Assembly (NCBI RefSeq): GCF_022682495.2
Contig: NC_071390.1
Coordinates: 165,317,220 to 165,381,219, forward strand
From: Desmodus rotundus
Lineage: Eukaryota > Chordata > Mammalia > Chiroptera > Phyllostomidae
DNA: 64,000 nucleotides
Reading direction: 5' to 3'
The notes under the pieces were generated by a model. It was not told the origin of the DNA, did no database searches, and was given only the letters and a program-made list of their open reading frames with translations. Shown here in pieces: positions 12,256 to 23,158 of this stretch (within the stretch, counting starts at the first letter, position 1; the number at the start of each line of letters is the position of its first letter). Made by a program: the position numbers and the translations under genes.

Positions 12256-13140
12256 TTTGGATGATATTTGAAGGTATATAAAAAAGGCAAATGCATGTTT
12301 TAGTATGATAAGGGCATGGGATTTCTTTTATAAGAAATTAATTCGTATGGCTGGAATTTGTGGCAGATGAGACATGACCCTGTCAGCTCATCCAAGCCTT
12401 CTCTATGCCACCTTGCTACACCCTCCATCTTATCTAACTGTGCGTGTCCCCACATTGTGCACAGCACAGGCCCTAATCCACTTGTTCCTAATGCATTTCA
12501 TACAGATTAGCATCTGAGCTCATAATCTGCTTCCTCATTTAGAGCTTCTTTATATTCTTTCTGCCAGTTGCTCAAAACCATTTCTAGGTGTTCTTTCCTG
12601 AAGTATGTTATGGAGCCTTTTTGGTTTTTGTTGTCTGATGTCATCATAAAAAAATATATATATGATTCACCCAGGCCCCAGCTAATGCTCCTCAATATGG
12701 TTCCTTGGAAACATGAGTCTTGCTTTGTTTTGTTTTTCATTTGTTTGTTTGTCTGTTTTTCTAGAACCTAGAGTAGCATCAAGGAGGGGTCAAACTACTT
12801 TTATAAGATAATTTTAGAAGCAATGGGAGCATTACGGATTCAAGAAAAATAATTTAGAAGCCACTAACTAACAGTTCAGGTAAAGGTAACAAAGATCTGG
12901 TCTAATGCAAATAGTACACATGGAAGAGGCAGAAATGATAGGAGCGGTTATATAGCCAATGAGAAGAGTTTGGAATTGAGGATGGCTTGGGTAATGGCAG
13001 GCCTGTTAGTCTAGATTAGGGGTGAAGAGTATGTTTAAAAGAGTAAATAAAATAAATACATTTTTGGATCTATAAAATGTACCGTGAGTGAGGATATTTC
13101 TCTTGGAAAAGGCTATTGAGGTAGACGAAGGGCAGGGTAG
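12256..13140. other. No gene recognised
   Basis: Unique sequence with a TTTG/TTTGT-rich stretch at 12721-12760. No gene or confident repeat. Confidence 0.5.
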
Positions 13141-13635
13141 TGTAATGGTTAATTTTATGTGTCAACTTGACTGAGCCACAGAGTGCTCAAATATCTGGTG
13201 AAACGCTTTTCTGTGTGTGTCTCTCAGGGTGTTTTTGGATGACAATAACATTTGAATTGGTAGAGAGAGTAAAGCAGATCGCCCCCTCTGCTGTGGGTGG
13301 CTCTCGTCCAATCAGCTGAAGGCCTCAACAGAACAAAAAGGTTAGGTCTCCCCCAAGGAAAGGGGAACTCCTCCTACATGGCTGCTTGAGCTGGGACATC
13401 GGCCTTTTTTTGCCTAGAATTTGAACTGAAACATGAGATATTCTCGGGTCTTCATTCTGCCACCTTTTGGACTGTAACTACAGCACGGGGTCCCTGGGGT
13501 CTGCAACTATCCCTGTAAATCTTGGAACTTCTCAGCCTGCAGAGCAACTTGAGCCAATGTTTAAAATAAACAAACAAACAAAAACTGAAGAAATCCTGTT
13601 GGCTCTGTTTCTCTGGTGACTCTTGACTATTATAG
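13141..13635 (+). mobile_element. MLT1-type (MaLR) LTR, near full length
   Basis: Begins TGTAATGGTTAATTTTATGT, includes 'gtgtcaacttgactgagccac', 'gagtaaagcagatcgcccc', 'gtgggtggctctcgtccaatcagctgaaggcct', and an AATAAA-like 'aaaataaacaaac', then ends 'gttggctctgtttctctggtgactcttgactattata'. This is the full order of an MLT1 LTR of the C/D kind. A solo LTR; no internal MaLR sequence is next to it. LTRs of this type are non-autonomous relics of ERVL-related elements. Confidence 0.85.
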
Positions 13636-14435
13636 ATTTAATTTAAAAAATCTCCTGCAGTTAGGGGGTAAGAGGTAGGCAGAGAATAGAAAAGGTAAGT
13701 TTGAAATGAGAAGACATAAAATGTCATAAAAAGCAATGAAGATGATAATTTCAAGAAAACAAATATGGTCTGTAATATTAAAAGCTGCTGGATGATCAAG
13801 GAACAAGAGCAAGAAAAGGTTATGGGATTTGACCACTGAGTACTTATTAGTGATTATGTAAGAGAAGTTACAGTGGAACAATGAATCCAGAATTGGACTG
13901 TGCGAGATGAAGAAATAGTCTGAGATAATAAAGCAGAGGAAAAGGAAGCTATCTACCCTGCAAAGAATGCAGCTAGCAAAGTAAAGGGGAAATTGGAGGA
14001 CAGCCTAAAGAAGGAAGAGGATAAATATTTATTTTGAGACCTGAGAGGTGAGCATATGCAAATGTAGAGATAAAAAATGATGGAAGAAGGAATACATGTA
14101 GTCCTAGAGGACGCATAAAGTAAAGAAACTAAAGAAACCAAAAACACATAGTTAGGAGGAGTCTTGGGAACTCATAAGGGTGACATATGGAAAGGAATAG
14201 GAACTTCCTTGGGAAGATTTCTTGGAGACGAATGAAAATTCAGAATCACATATAACTGTCTTGCCAGTCAAACATACAACTTTAATTAAAAACAAAACTT
14301 TAAAGTATAAAATCAGATGTAACAGAAAGCCACAATATATCAAGTTAAAAACAAAAACAACACTTTTGCTGTGCCATCCAGTTGTTAGTTATTATGTCAG
14401 GAGTGTCACAGCGCTTTCTTTACACAGTCAGGGAT
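13636..14435. other. No gene recognised
   Basis: Purine-rich, A-heavy sequence with no coding signal. No repeat family recognised with confidence. Confidence 0.5.
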
Positions 14436-14560
14436 CCCTCAGATGAAGACCAGCAGGTAGACTTGCAGTGCCCCTGTTTTAAAGAAGAGAAAATTGGAGG
14501 ATACGAAGCTAAAGGATCTGCCTGAAATCGGTGAAGCTGGAATACAACGACTTGCTTAGG
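14436..14560 (+). repeat. Probable MIR SINE fragment
   Basis: 'gcccctgttttaaagaagagaaaattggaggatacgaagctaaaggatctgcctgaaatcggtgaagctgg' fits the MIR order (CCCATTTTACAGATGAGGAAACTGAGGC ... TTGCCCAAGGTCACACAGCT). Short and diverged. Confidence 0.5.
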
Positions 14561-15300
14561 TAATACGAATGATGATAGCCCTTCCCACAGAACTACAATG
14601 ATACAACGGTTTCCACTTGGGGAAGAAAACTACAGCAGAATAGAACGATTACATAGCAGAGTAGAGTATGTGTATGGTGATTCACTGCAGGTCAATAACC
14701 AATTCATCAATAAATAGTTACTGTATATCTTAAATTCCACACAGGGGTGAGAAAGGGGTGGCTGGCATTTGGAAAACAATTAAGGAACAGATATTAACTA
14801 AATTAATAAGATGGTTGTTCTATCTTTCATTATACAGACAGTAAATATATTTGAGCCTCCCCACTTTTCGCAACCACTCTTTCCCCTATTACACATATCC
14901 AGCTCGTTCACCCCCTTCTTCCTCGGCCTTTCCTTCCTCATCTACGCAGACTACATTTTATGGCATAACATGTTCTACCAAGTGTTAGTTATTTAGGTTT
15001 ATTGTTAATATGATTGAAAGGAATTGCAAATATGTGAAAGTGCTCAGCGGCTGCATACATGAAGGTTACAGTGAATTTCAAATCAAGGAAAGAATGAATG
15101 AGTGAATCAATGACTTGAATACATATTTCTACATCAAGGGAAAACCAGTATGTCTGCTGAATCCAACCATGAGATTTTTTTTAAGCTTCTTACAAATTAC
15201 ATAAGAAAAAAATAAAATTTCATTAGCAATAAAACTCTAATAAAAGAAAATTAGAAGGAATTTGAGGAGAAATATGAACAAAGTGATCAGTCATTTAAGG
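14561..15300. other. No gene recognised
   Basis: Unique AT-rich sequence; nothing supported. Confidence 0.5.
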
Positions 15301-15311
15301 AAGGTAAATTA

Positions 15312-15518
15312 GCCCTGGCTGGTGTGGCTCAGTAGATTGAGTGCTGGACTGCGAACCACAGGGTCGCTGGTTCAATCCCAGTCAGGGCACATGCCTGGGT
15401 CACAGGCCAGGTCCCCAGTGGGGGGCACTCAAGAGGCAACCACACATTGATGTTTCTCTCCCTCTCCTTCTCTCTCCCTTCCCCTCTCTAGAAATAAACA
15501 AAATCTTTTTAAAAAATA
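15312..15518 (+). mobile_element. Ves-family tRNA-derived SINE
   Basis: Head GCCCTGGCTGGTGTGGCTCA with an A-box-like TGGCTCAGTAG, B-box-like GGTTCAATCCC, then CAGGGCACATGCCTGGGT, the pyrimidine stretch CTCTCCCTCTCCTTCTCTC, and the A-rich tail AAATCTTTTTAAAAAATAAA. Imperfect target-site duplications AAGGTAAATTAG (15301-15312) and AAGGTAAGTTGA (15519-15530) flank it. Near full length. Confidence 0.94.
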
Positions 15519-15530
15519 AAGGTAAGTTGA

Positions 15531-15710
15531 AATTGGCAAAAATATCAGCATTGCTGGATCAGCAATGTAAGCGTAGAAAAATCGACATGTTGCTTGAAAC
15601 ACTGACAGACAAAGGAAAAAAGAAGCCAACAAAGAATTATTATTAGACATTAACTGCATGTGAGCAAAGTAGGTTCTGGTATTTTCATAAGTTACAGCTT
15701 AAGTAGTAGC
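15531..15710. other. No gene recognised
   Basis: The 101-codon plus-strand frame at 15341-15646 simply runs through the SINE into this flank and is not a gene. Confidence 0.6.
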
Positions 15711-15714
15711 CATC

Positions 15715-16640
15715 ACCACTCTCTGGAATAAAAGCAATTTATCATCCGTGAGCAACTGCCACGGAGAGCTTCACCAGGGACATGCTGAGGCTGTGTTTTC
15801 ACCAGGCCTGGGCTTCCGTATAAAGTACTGAATTTGTCTGCACTGTGGAGAGCTGCTAAGCTCGGTGTCAAGGGGAAAATCCCATCTTATTAGCCGCGAT
15901 GTTATCTTAGCTATTGTAGCCCGTCATGGTCTGGAGGAGTGGGGCAGGAGAGCTGCACACAGGCACAGTGGCAGGGAAATTAGAATCCGGTGTTAAGGAG
16001 CTCCATGTTATTCCACATAGAGGGCCTAATCTAGGCCAGAGAATTTCGAGGGCCCCAAGATCTCGTCTTAAATCCCCACGAGCTAAAGTAAATGTGTTTT
16101 AAAAGAAAAATATATACCTTAATAGTACAAAATGTTCTTTTCTTTTTAAATCAGATTGTAACATGGTCCCACTGACAGCATATATGGAGAAACACCGATA
16201 AATATATAATGAGAAGCTGCGTGTGCTCAGAGAAAAGCCTGCGTACATTCACCAGAAAAGGAGGATGTTCCGAGTTGGGGAAAGTAATTTGAGAGGCTCT
16301 GAAGTTGAGAGCGCATTTCAGAATTTTTCAAAGGCCATAGCCAGAACGCCCTGCTGGCTGCGATGGGGTACAAGATCGTCATCCTTCACGCGAGGGTAAT
16401 GGGCTGTTCACGCACTCCACTAGAGCCTAACGTGACAAATGAATGGGCTCGCATGCAGGCCTCAAAGAGCCGGATGGGATAAAGTGACAGGGATTTCTAT
16501 CACTGTGTAGACAACGGGCCTCTGTTTTCTTCTCTTGGACACAGTCTCTGTTGGAGGGTAACAGAAATCATCTTCCTTTACTCAGAGCACAGCTGCAGCA
16601 TCTGTTTTGAGATTCTGCTACAGTACGTATGTGTGTGGAT
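15715..16640. other. Repeat-free block, candidate conserved non-coding element
   Basis: No repeat or coding frame. The block is relatively GC-balanced, with retained CpGs (TTAGCCGCGATGTTATC, CATCCTTCACGCGAGGGTAATGG, CGCACTCC). This texture differs from the decayed AT-rich DNA on both sides. Function is not assigned. Confidence 0.3.
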
Positions 16641-17039
16641 TTTTGATAATAAATTCCTGACTGTTGATATGCATTCAACATTCACCCCTATAATTCCACC
16701 AGCCATCCCCACCACCGTTATGCACACATGCCATCTTGCCAGGGCCATGGGTCCAAATACCTAGTTTTGCCTTTTCTAGGCATGGATGGGATAGGGATGT
16801 GGAATAGAATTAACCCTTTTTTCAGTCTCTCAATAGCTAAGGTTGGAAATCAGTAAGAGAGGGCTGTGGGATCAAATGAGCTCTTAAACTCTGTGAGGAT
16901 GAGTCCATTTCCCAATCTGAGTGTTGTATTGAGGTCCAACCTCAATGCCCAGAAGGGTAGTAGAGATAGCAAGCAAGAATATGATACAGAACCACGACCC
17001 AGCTTCACGACTCCCATCCTTTGCATTTTTCCACCTACA
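16641..17039. other. No gene recognised
   Basis: Unique sequence; no supported feature. Confidence 0.5.
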
Positions 17040-17250
17040 TTTCATTATAATCATTTTTAAACATACAGAAAATTGAAACAATTTTCCAGACCTAAAGCTA
17101 ACCTATTATCACTGAAAACTAATTCATTTACTACCTATCTATTTCTCTATCTACCCTCTTCTTGCTCATTAATCCACTTGTCAGTGTACTGCAAGTTGCT
17201 GGTATCAGTACACTCACCAGTGCATGGGGAGCGATTTACAAGAGTTTTCT
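17040..17250 (-). mobile_element. Old L1, reversed, part 1 (split by an LTR)
   Basis: 'tttttaaacatacagaaaattgaaacaattttccaga...ctatctatttctctatctacc...tcagtgtactgcaagttgct...cagtacac' matches the antisense of an old L1 (L1M type: AAATATAAAGAAAATTGAAAG ... CTATCCATCCATC ... AAATTGCAGACATCAGTACAC). It continues at 17801 after the LTR. Confidence 0.7.
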
Positions 17251-17586
17251 TGCAGTAGACAGAATAATATCCCCCACGCCAATGTCCACACTGTAATCCC
17301 CAGAACCTGAGCACATACTATGTTACATGGCAAGGCAGCAAGGGGGAATTAAAGTAGCAGGTGAAAACACGGTTGTGAATCAGGTTTACTTAAAATAGAG
17401 AAATTATCCTGGATTATCTGGGTGGGAACAACATAATCACAAAGGTCCTTGAATGTGGATGAGGGAGGCAAAAAAGTCAAAAACAGAAAAATAGCATCAT
17501 GACAAACAGCTGACCAAACATTGATGGCTTTGACAGTTGAAGGGGCCACAAGTCAAGGTATGTGGGAAGCATCTCACAAGCTGGAA

Positions 17587-17628
<42 letters not shown>

Positions 17629-17800
17629 TAGTTTTCCCTAAAGAACCTAGAAAGGAACATCACTCCCAACACCATAGATTTTAGCCTAGTGAGACTAATT
17701 ATGAATTCTTCCCACCAGAAATGTTAAATAATACATTTGCCTCGTTTTATGCCACTAAGTTTGTGCTAATTTGTCACAGCAGCAATAGTAAACTAACACA
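17251..17800 (+). mobile_element. MLT1B-like (MaLR) LTR
   Basis: Starts TGCAGTAGACAGAATAATAT and ends AAACTAACACA, so it has TG...CA ends. Inside are 'ccccagaacctgagcacatactatgttacatggc', 'attatcctggattatctgggtgggaacaacataatcacaaaggtcc', 'tagattttagcctagtgaga' and 'ttatgccactaagtttgtgctaatttgtcacagcagcaatag', in MLT1B order. Flanking 5-mers TTTCT and CTTCT look like a mutated 5-bp target-site duplication, as expected for ERVL-type integration. An AAT microsatellite has grown inside it. Confidence 0.88.
17587..17627 (+). repeat. (AAT)n microsatellite
   Basis: An uninterrupted run of ATA/AAT units within the MLT1B-like LTR. Likely polymorphic in length. Confidence 0.9.
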
Positions 17801-17950
17801 CTTCTTTTGCTCAATATGATGATTTTTTTAAGGCTCATCCATGCAATTACATGTATTAAGGGTCGGCTCTCTTCTGTTGCTGGATAGCAGTCTATTATAA
17901 CCATGCTCCTGGTGATGGTCACCTCAATTGTTTCCATTTGCGGACGGTAG
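17801..17950 (-). mobile_element. Old L1, reversed, part 2
   Basis: 'cttcttttgctcaatatgatg...ttaaggctcatccatg...tgttgctggatagcagtctattat' is L1 antisense (CTTTTGCTCAGCATAATGTTTTTGAGATTCATCCATG ... GCTGAGTAGTATTCCATTG). It continues the copy interrupted by the LTR. A 139-codon minus-strand frame (17755-18174) crosses the LTR end, this L1 and unknown sequence, so it is not a gene. Confidence 0.7.
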
Positions 17951-18306
17951 CATTGGGTCATAACTCCACGCATTTTTAAAAGTACTGCTACTTGATAGAG
18001 CTCAGCAGGATGAGTTTGAGGATTCGCTGTGAGCTGCCCACATGGTAACCAGCATCTGAGCTGGCCAAAGGAGGACACCAGTGGGTGAGGCTTTAGGAAG
18101 CTAGAAACACATGAGGCTAACCTGGCGTCAAAACCTTTTCCTGAGCTCTGATAGAGTATTTCAACAAGATCCATGGAGGGCAGGAGCTACCCTCACATAG
18201 AGCAAGCTTTGGAGACTTTAGCATTCTGACGTGTCTGCCTGTCTCCATATGCCCGGTAGAGGTCACCACCAAAGAGGAAGGCAGCCAGCTCCACTGCATG
18301 CTGTCC
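17951..18306. other. No gene recognised; flank of a solo LTR
   Basis: Sequence of unknown origin directly before the LTR at 18307. It may be host DNA or residual retroviral sequence. I cannot identify a retroviral motif or polypurine tract in it. Confidence 0.4.
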
Positions 18307-18872
18307 TATAGGAGACCATCCTGCATGGCATGGGAAGTGTAGCCCAGCCCCCACTCGGAAAGGCCAGTGGGGAGTGAGGTCCGGCACACAGGACCCATGC
18401 CCACAGATAGGTTCTCCCATGGGGAATCAGGCCTGCATTGTACCTGGGGTGCTCTGAGGCTTGCTTTTGCTAAAACTCCCTCACCCTGAATTGAGGCAGC
18501 AAATATTTACTGCATATCTTTAAAGTAACTTCCTAAAATCTATGCTAAACCTTCCAAGGAGGAGTGTAACCAGTTCAACCACTTTTCCCTTTACATTTGC
18601 AAATATCCTTTTTTGATGTAATTAGCAACATCCTCTCTTTTGTTTTCTGTAAAAGGTAACCACCTAAAGCGAACCTTTAATGAGGACCATCCTCAATGTA
18701 ATGTGCCCAGAAAAGCAATTAAAGCCTGTCCAGGCAAGGGACAGGGCCAGCCCTCTCTCACTGAGAGAACGGCCATGTCATCCCTTTTCCTCCACAGGAT
18801 TTTGGTAGTCCATGTGAATTTGCCTCGACTCAGCCACAACGCCACGGACACTGCAGGCCAGTGTCCGCATCA
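18307..18872 (+). mobile_element. Solo retroviral-type LTR, family A copy 1
   Basis: Aligns end to end with 49398-49971. Shared blocks: 'gtagcccagcccccactc', 'ggggaatcaggcctgcattgtacct', 'gcttgcttttgctaaaactcc', 'taattagcaacat', 'gaggaccatcctcaatgtaatg', 'aaagcctgtccaggca', 'tccatgtgaatttg', ending GTCCGCATCA. Copy 2 carries AATAAAAGCCTG at the matching place, a likely poly(A) signal in the R region; copy 1 reads 'caattaaagcctg'. It ends in CA. No clear target-site duplication is left for this copy. No gag, pol or env sequence adjoins it. Confidence 0.75.
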
Positions 18873-19065
18873 CATTAATATATCCCTGGGAGATACATAA
18901 TTATATGTTGTATAAAAATATCTACTCATACATGTATTAAAATCAACATCCATGTATATGGTTGACTTAAGGACAAAGCCAGGTTCTATAGGTACATAAA
19001 CCTGTGGAATTCAGGGTCTTCTTCAAGAAAAGGAATATCTAAATTGCAAATCCAACATAGGTATT

Positions 19066-19405
19066 TGCATTAGTTTCCTAGTGCTACTACAACACATAAG
19101 CACTGAATTAGTGGCTTAACCTAACACAAATTTATTAATGCACAGTTCTGGAGGTCAGAGCCCAAAATGTGTCTCAGAAACATATGATCAAGATGTCAGC
19201 AAGGCTGTTTTCCTTTCCGGAGGCTTTAGGGGAGACTCCATTTCTTGCCTTTCCAGCCTCCAGGGAGCTGCCCACATTCCTTGACTTGAGGTCTGTTTCC
19301 CCACCTTCAAAGCCAGCAACAGCCGGTTGTTTATTTCTCACATCACAGCAGTCTGACACCGACTCTTCTGCTTCCCTCCTTAAGACCTATAAGGTGAAAT
19401 AATCG
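19066..19405 (-). mobile_element. MLT1B-like (MaLR) LTR, reversed, partial
   Basis: 'gcattagtttcctagtgctactacaacacataagcactgaattagtggcttaac...acaaatttatt...cagttctggaggtcagag...cccaaaatgtgtctc...gatcaagatgtcagcaaggctg...ggggagactccatttcttgcc...ccttcaaagccagcaac' is the MLT1 LTR read backwards from its 3' end. The 5' part of the LTR is lost or unrecognisable past about 19405. Confidence 0.85.
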
Positions 19406-20030
19406 CTCATGGTTCTTGCATCGGAAAAGATAACATAATTTGAGATAGGGAGAGAATGGCCCCTGTTTTCCAGGAAGCATCTCCAAGCATCTCCATCTTC
19501 TTTACCCTTGACTGCTAACCATCAACAGTGCTGGGCTGGTCTGCTGGAGTGCTCTGCTTTACTGTTTGAAACACAGGAGTGCTAGGGATTAAGCATGAGG
19601 AGCTGGAAGGGGATTTGAAAAGGTACCAACATTTAAAATGATGAATGTTATTATCACTATTATTTGCCGCCTCCGACCTGGTCACAGCTCTAAAGGCATT
19701 TAGAGACAGTGCGACACTGATTAGTGCCTTTCACACTACTGGTTGCATTTGTAACTGCATGGAATGTATAGTCTTTTTTTTCCTCCTCAAGTCAATATAA
19801 GTCAGTCTTTTGCTGACCCTCCACTTTCATCCAGTCCTAAAGCTACCTGTGTGATGCCGCTCCCCGCCCTCACTGTCTCTTCCCCATGGAGGAAGAAAAC
19901 GCTGCAATAGGGTGGGAGCCTGGAGATGCTTAGGAAGAAGACCACTCCTCCACCTAGATGCATGGTGGTAAAGACTTGATGGCAAAGTTTGCTGTCACGT
20001 CAAGTCTGGACTATTAAACTTACTTTCTTA

Positions 20031-20055
20031 AAATAAAATAAATAAATAAATAAAA
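20031..20055 (+). repeat. (AAAT)n simple repeat
   Basis: AAAATAAAATAAATAAATAA and one further unit. No element recognised directly upstream. Confidence 0.8.
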
Positions 20056-20144
20056 GACTTTGTGGAAACACTGAAAAAGGGTCCTAGAAACTCAAACCTC
20101 TAAAATAAAACCAAGATATGGGAATTCAGGATGTGTGCAAACCA

Positions 20145-20159
20145 CCCCCCCCCCCCCCC
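20145..20159 (+). repeat. C15 homopolymer
   Basis: Fifteen C residues, unusual in this AT-rich window; length is prone to sequencing error. Confidence 0.85.
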
Positions 20160-21740
20160 GCCCAGGGATTACCCAAAGCCATCCTGCACCTGGTGGCTTG
20201 ACACTGGCTACCAACAAAGCATAGAGAAAAGAAAAGGCACAGGATTGGGTTTGGGAGAAGACTTGTCACACTGTTGCTCCCAAGGGGCACCTGGAAGACT
20301 CCTGCAGCCAGAATCTCAGCACCCATCACTTGTGGAAAGCAGGGTTTCCACGCATCTACAGGAGCCCAAAGCTGGCTCTTTCCAGAGAGCACTGGAGAAC
20401 ACGACATGAGCCAGAAAACTGCCCAGTTTTCTGCAATGTGCCCAGAACACTAGATGCATAGGTGCTGAAGGAGATCTTCCCTTTGCAGATGCAGGGTTTG
20501 AGATCCAGCTAACATGACTGATTTAACTCAGAGAGAAGCAGAACCCACGTTTCCCAGAAAGAAATCACACACAGAGCGCACCCCCCCCCTCCGCCTCAAA
20601 AACCGCTTTACCTTGGAGGGCATGCAGCTTAGTCTATGTGTTTGATTGGCAGAGAGCACTCTGTGTCTGTGCAGGCACAGAATTAACATTAGGGGATAAT
20701 CACTGCCTACTGCCACAGTCATCTCCTCTGTTAATTAACAGGGGGAACAATGGATACGCTGCAAGAAATCACTTAGAATCTGTAGAAATGGAATCAATAG
20801 ATCCAGCTGAATACAATGAGCTAAAATTCGGTGGAAAAATAGAGTTGGGGGAAATCCAAATGCAATATATTTTATGTAATTATTCTGATAGAATTCCATA
20901 TTTAATAATATGCAGTGAAGCCTTCTGCTCCCATTTAACATAAGACTGTAAAATATTTGGCTCTTAAAAGTATTAAGATGTGGAAATGAGAAACAGTGAA
21001 AAAGAAACTCTTTGTTTTTTAAAAGCATGCTTTCGTTTTCCTCCCTGGTTGTGAATCTGTCCCCTGAACTCATTGCTGCCTCATTTAAAATTTTTTCTCT
21101 GCTCCCAAATGCCTCGCTGGAAACTTTTCTTCATGTTTAAAAACAAATGGATGCTGCTTAATTCATTTTGCTTCCCAGGGAGTAAAGGAAACAAAAATTA
21201 AAAGTGGTTTCACCACCAGTAAAGAATGCTACAATGCAGAGATTCTGATGGCAACATACAAGAATAATTGTATTTACATGTTTTCTGTCCATTTTTATGA
21301 AATACCTCTCCCCATCTGCTTCAAGTGGCACTATTCTAAAAACTGCATTTGTGATGACCAACACTGGTAATGAATTTTTAAAGATATAAAAAAAAAAACT
21401 AAAAAAGCAGGCAAAAAAAAATTAGTGCTGAATACAGATCGGGAAGGTAAGAAGTCCTATTAAATAAGGTCACATTTTTGCTGTGACTACAAACTTTTCA
21501 AGGGTTGGGGCCATGTTTATCTTGTGTATGGTCTGTCTCATAAAATGTCTCATAAAATGTATAATAAAAGCTATTATTAAATATTTGCCCTATTAATTTC
21601 AAATTAATTGCATTTTCAGACTTCATGTAAACCCATTACTTCCTGTGACCACAGCCTTTCAGGAATCTCAGAGAGGAACATGGCCAGGCAGGAAAGGAGC
21701 AGAAGTGGGAGGGCTTATGAGAACCGACAGCATGGACTCA

Positions 21741-21946
21741 ATTCTGGGTCACTGCACCAGGAATGAATCAGTGGGTGAGTTATTTAACTTCGACAAGCTA
21801 CAGTTAGTCCTGTGTAAAACTAAAGATAGTAATAATACCCTCCTCACAAGATTTTCAAGATTAGATTCTATCATCTCTGTGGAAAAGGTTTAGTCAGTAG
21901 AGTGTCCGATGCCAGAAGCACTCATTGAGTTAGCTCTCAGTGATAC
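21741..21946 (-). repeat. MIR SINE, reversed
   Basis: 'ctgggtcactgcaccagg...gtgggtgagttatttaacttc...cagttagtcctgtgtaaaactaaagatagtaataataccctcctcaca' is the antisense MIR order (TGGGCAAGTTACTTAACCTCTCTGAGCCTCAGTTTCC ... AAATGGGGATAATAATA). Moderately diverged. Confidence 0.75.
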
Positions 21947-21948
21947 AC

Positions 21949-22659
21949 CGTATTAGTTTCCTGCTGCTGCTGTAACAAGGCACTAACAACACCAACGGCT
22001 TAAAACAACACAAATCTATTACCTTACAGGTCTGGAGGTCAGGAGTAAAAAACGAGTTGTAGAGGGTAAAATCAAGCTGTCTGCAGGGCTTTTTTCCTCC
22101 TGGAGGGTCCAAGGGAGAATCTATTCCTTACTTTCTCTAACTGCTAAATGGTGCTATGTTCCATGGCTCATAAAAGTATTAAGATACTCCCCTGGCTGGT
22201 GTGGCTCAGTGGATTAAGCACTGGTCTGCAAACTAAAGGGTCGCTGGTTTGATTTCCAGTCAGGGCACATGCCTGGGTTGTGGGCCAGGTCCCTAGAAGG
22301 GGGCACTTCATGAGAGGCAACCTCACATGGATGTTTCTCTCCCTCTCTTTCTCCCTCTTTTCCCTTCTCTCTAAAAATAGATAAATAAAATCTTTTTTAA
22401 AAGGTATTAAGATGCTGTATCTCTCTAATCTCTCTTTCCCGTGTCACAGCATCTTGTTGTCACTCTCTTGTGAGGACCCCTGTGATCATGTTGTGCCCAT
22501 GCAGAGAACTCTGGGTAATATCCCCATCTCACTATCCATAACTTAATCACATGTGCAAAGTCCCTTTCCTGTAAAGTCCCTTTTATCAGATAACATATTA
22601 ACAGGTTCTAGGAATTCCAATATTGACATCTTAGGGGCCTATTCAGCCTCCCCTATACA
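21949..22659 (-). mobile_element. MLT1-type (MaLR) LTR, reversed, split by a Ves SINE
   Basis: Left part 21949-22185: 'gtattagtttcctgctgctgctgtaacaaggcactaac...ggcttaaaacaacacaaatctattaccttacaggtctggaggtcaggag...gggagaatct'. Right part 22404-22659: 'gtgtcacagcatcttgttg...taacttaatcacatgtgcaaagtccctttcctg...agataacatattaacaggttctagg...gacatcttaggggcc'. Together they make a near complete MLT1 LTR in antisense. The SINE inserted later. Confidence 0.88.
22186..22403 (+). mobile_element. Ves-family tRNA-derived SINE inside an MLT1 LTR
   Basis: Head CCCCTGGCTGGTGTGGCTCA, A-box-like TGGCTCAGTGG, B-box-like GGTTTGATTTCC, then CAGGGCACATGCCTGGGT, CTCTCCCTCTCTTTCTCCC and an A-rich tail. A perfect 10-bp target-site duplication GTATTAAGAT lies at 22176-22185 and 22404-22413. 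Near full length. Confidence 0.96.
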
Positions 22660-22879
22660 TCAACATGATAATGACTCCTTTATATTCAGAGACATTTAGA
22701 AATTCACAAATCTGTGAATTCACTATAGTAGTTGTTTTATTCACAATTGCTTACTAGGGAGATTTTGCGTATTTGTGGGTTGTATGTGTTTATTTATTTA
22801 ACTGAATTTGGACAAATCTTAGGAAATGTGGGCATTTTTGTGCGGTATGTTTAAGATGGGGAGAGGACATGTCCAAAAT
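22660..22879. other. No gene recognised
   Basis: Short unique AT-rich gap between the LTR and the L1. Confidence 0.5.
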
Positions 22880-23158
22880 TTGATTTTAAAAAGCCCCATG
22901 ACATTTTCCTTAGCAATATTTTTTCTGACATATTTTCTCTAGCCAAGGAAACAAAATAAAAAAGGAAACAAATGGGACTACATCAAAAGGTTTGCACAAG
23001 ATGGGAAACCATCAACAAAATGAAAGGACAACCTACTGAATGGAAGAAGATATTCACCGATGATTTATCCAATAAGAGTATAATATCAAAAATGTATAAA
23101 GAACTCAGAAATTCACCACCAGAAAAACAAACAACACAATTAAAAAGTGGGCAGAGGA
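22880..23158 (+). mobile_element. L1, part 1 (target of a younger L1)
   Basis: 'ctagccaaggaaacaaaataaaaaaggaaacaaatgggactacatc', 'gaaaccatcaacaaaatgaaagga', 'actgaatggaagaagatattc', 'aagagtataatatcaaaaatg' and 'aattaaaaagtgggcagag' follow the L1 ORF2 C-terminal coding order. Frames are broken. It resumes at 23928. Confidence 0.88.

Larger units (their letters stand above)
19406..21740. other. No gene recognised; simple repeats inside
   Basis: Mostly unique sequence. Contains an AAATA run at about 20031-20055, a C15 run at 20145-20159 and a C9 run near 20582. The overlapping ~92-codon frames on both strands at 20126-20409 are created partly by the poly-C tract and are not supported as genes. 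Confidence 0.5.

Noticed and set aside
15312..15518. SINE heads considered as tRNA genes
   Set aside because: The A and B boxes are present, but the cloverleaf is not kept and the SINE body and tail follow; these are Ves SINEs.
17755..18174. 139-codon minus-strand open frame, the longest in the window
   Set aside because: It crosses the end of an MLT1B-like LTR, an old L1 piece and unassigned DNA. No domain or splice context.
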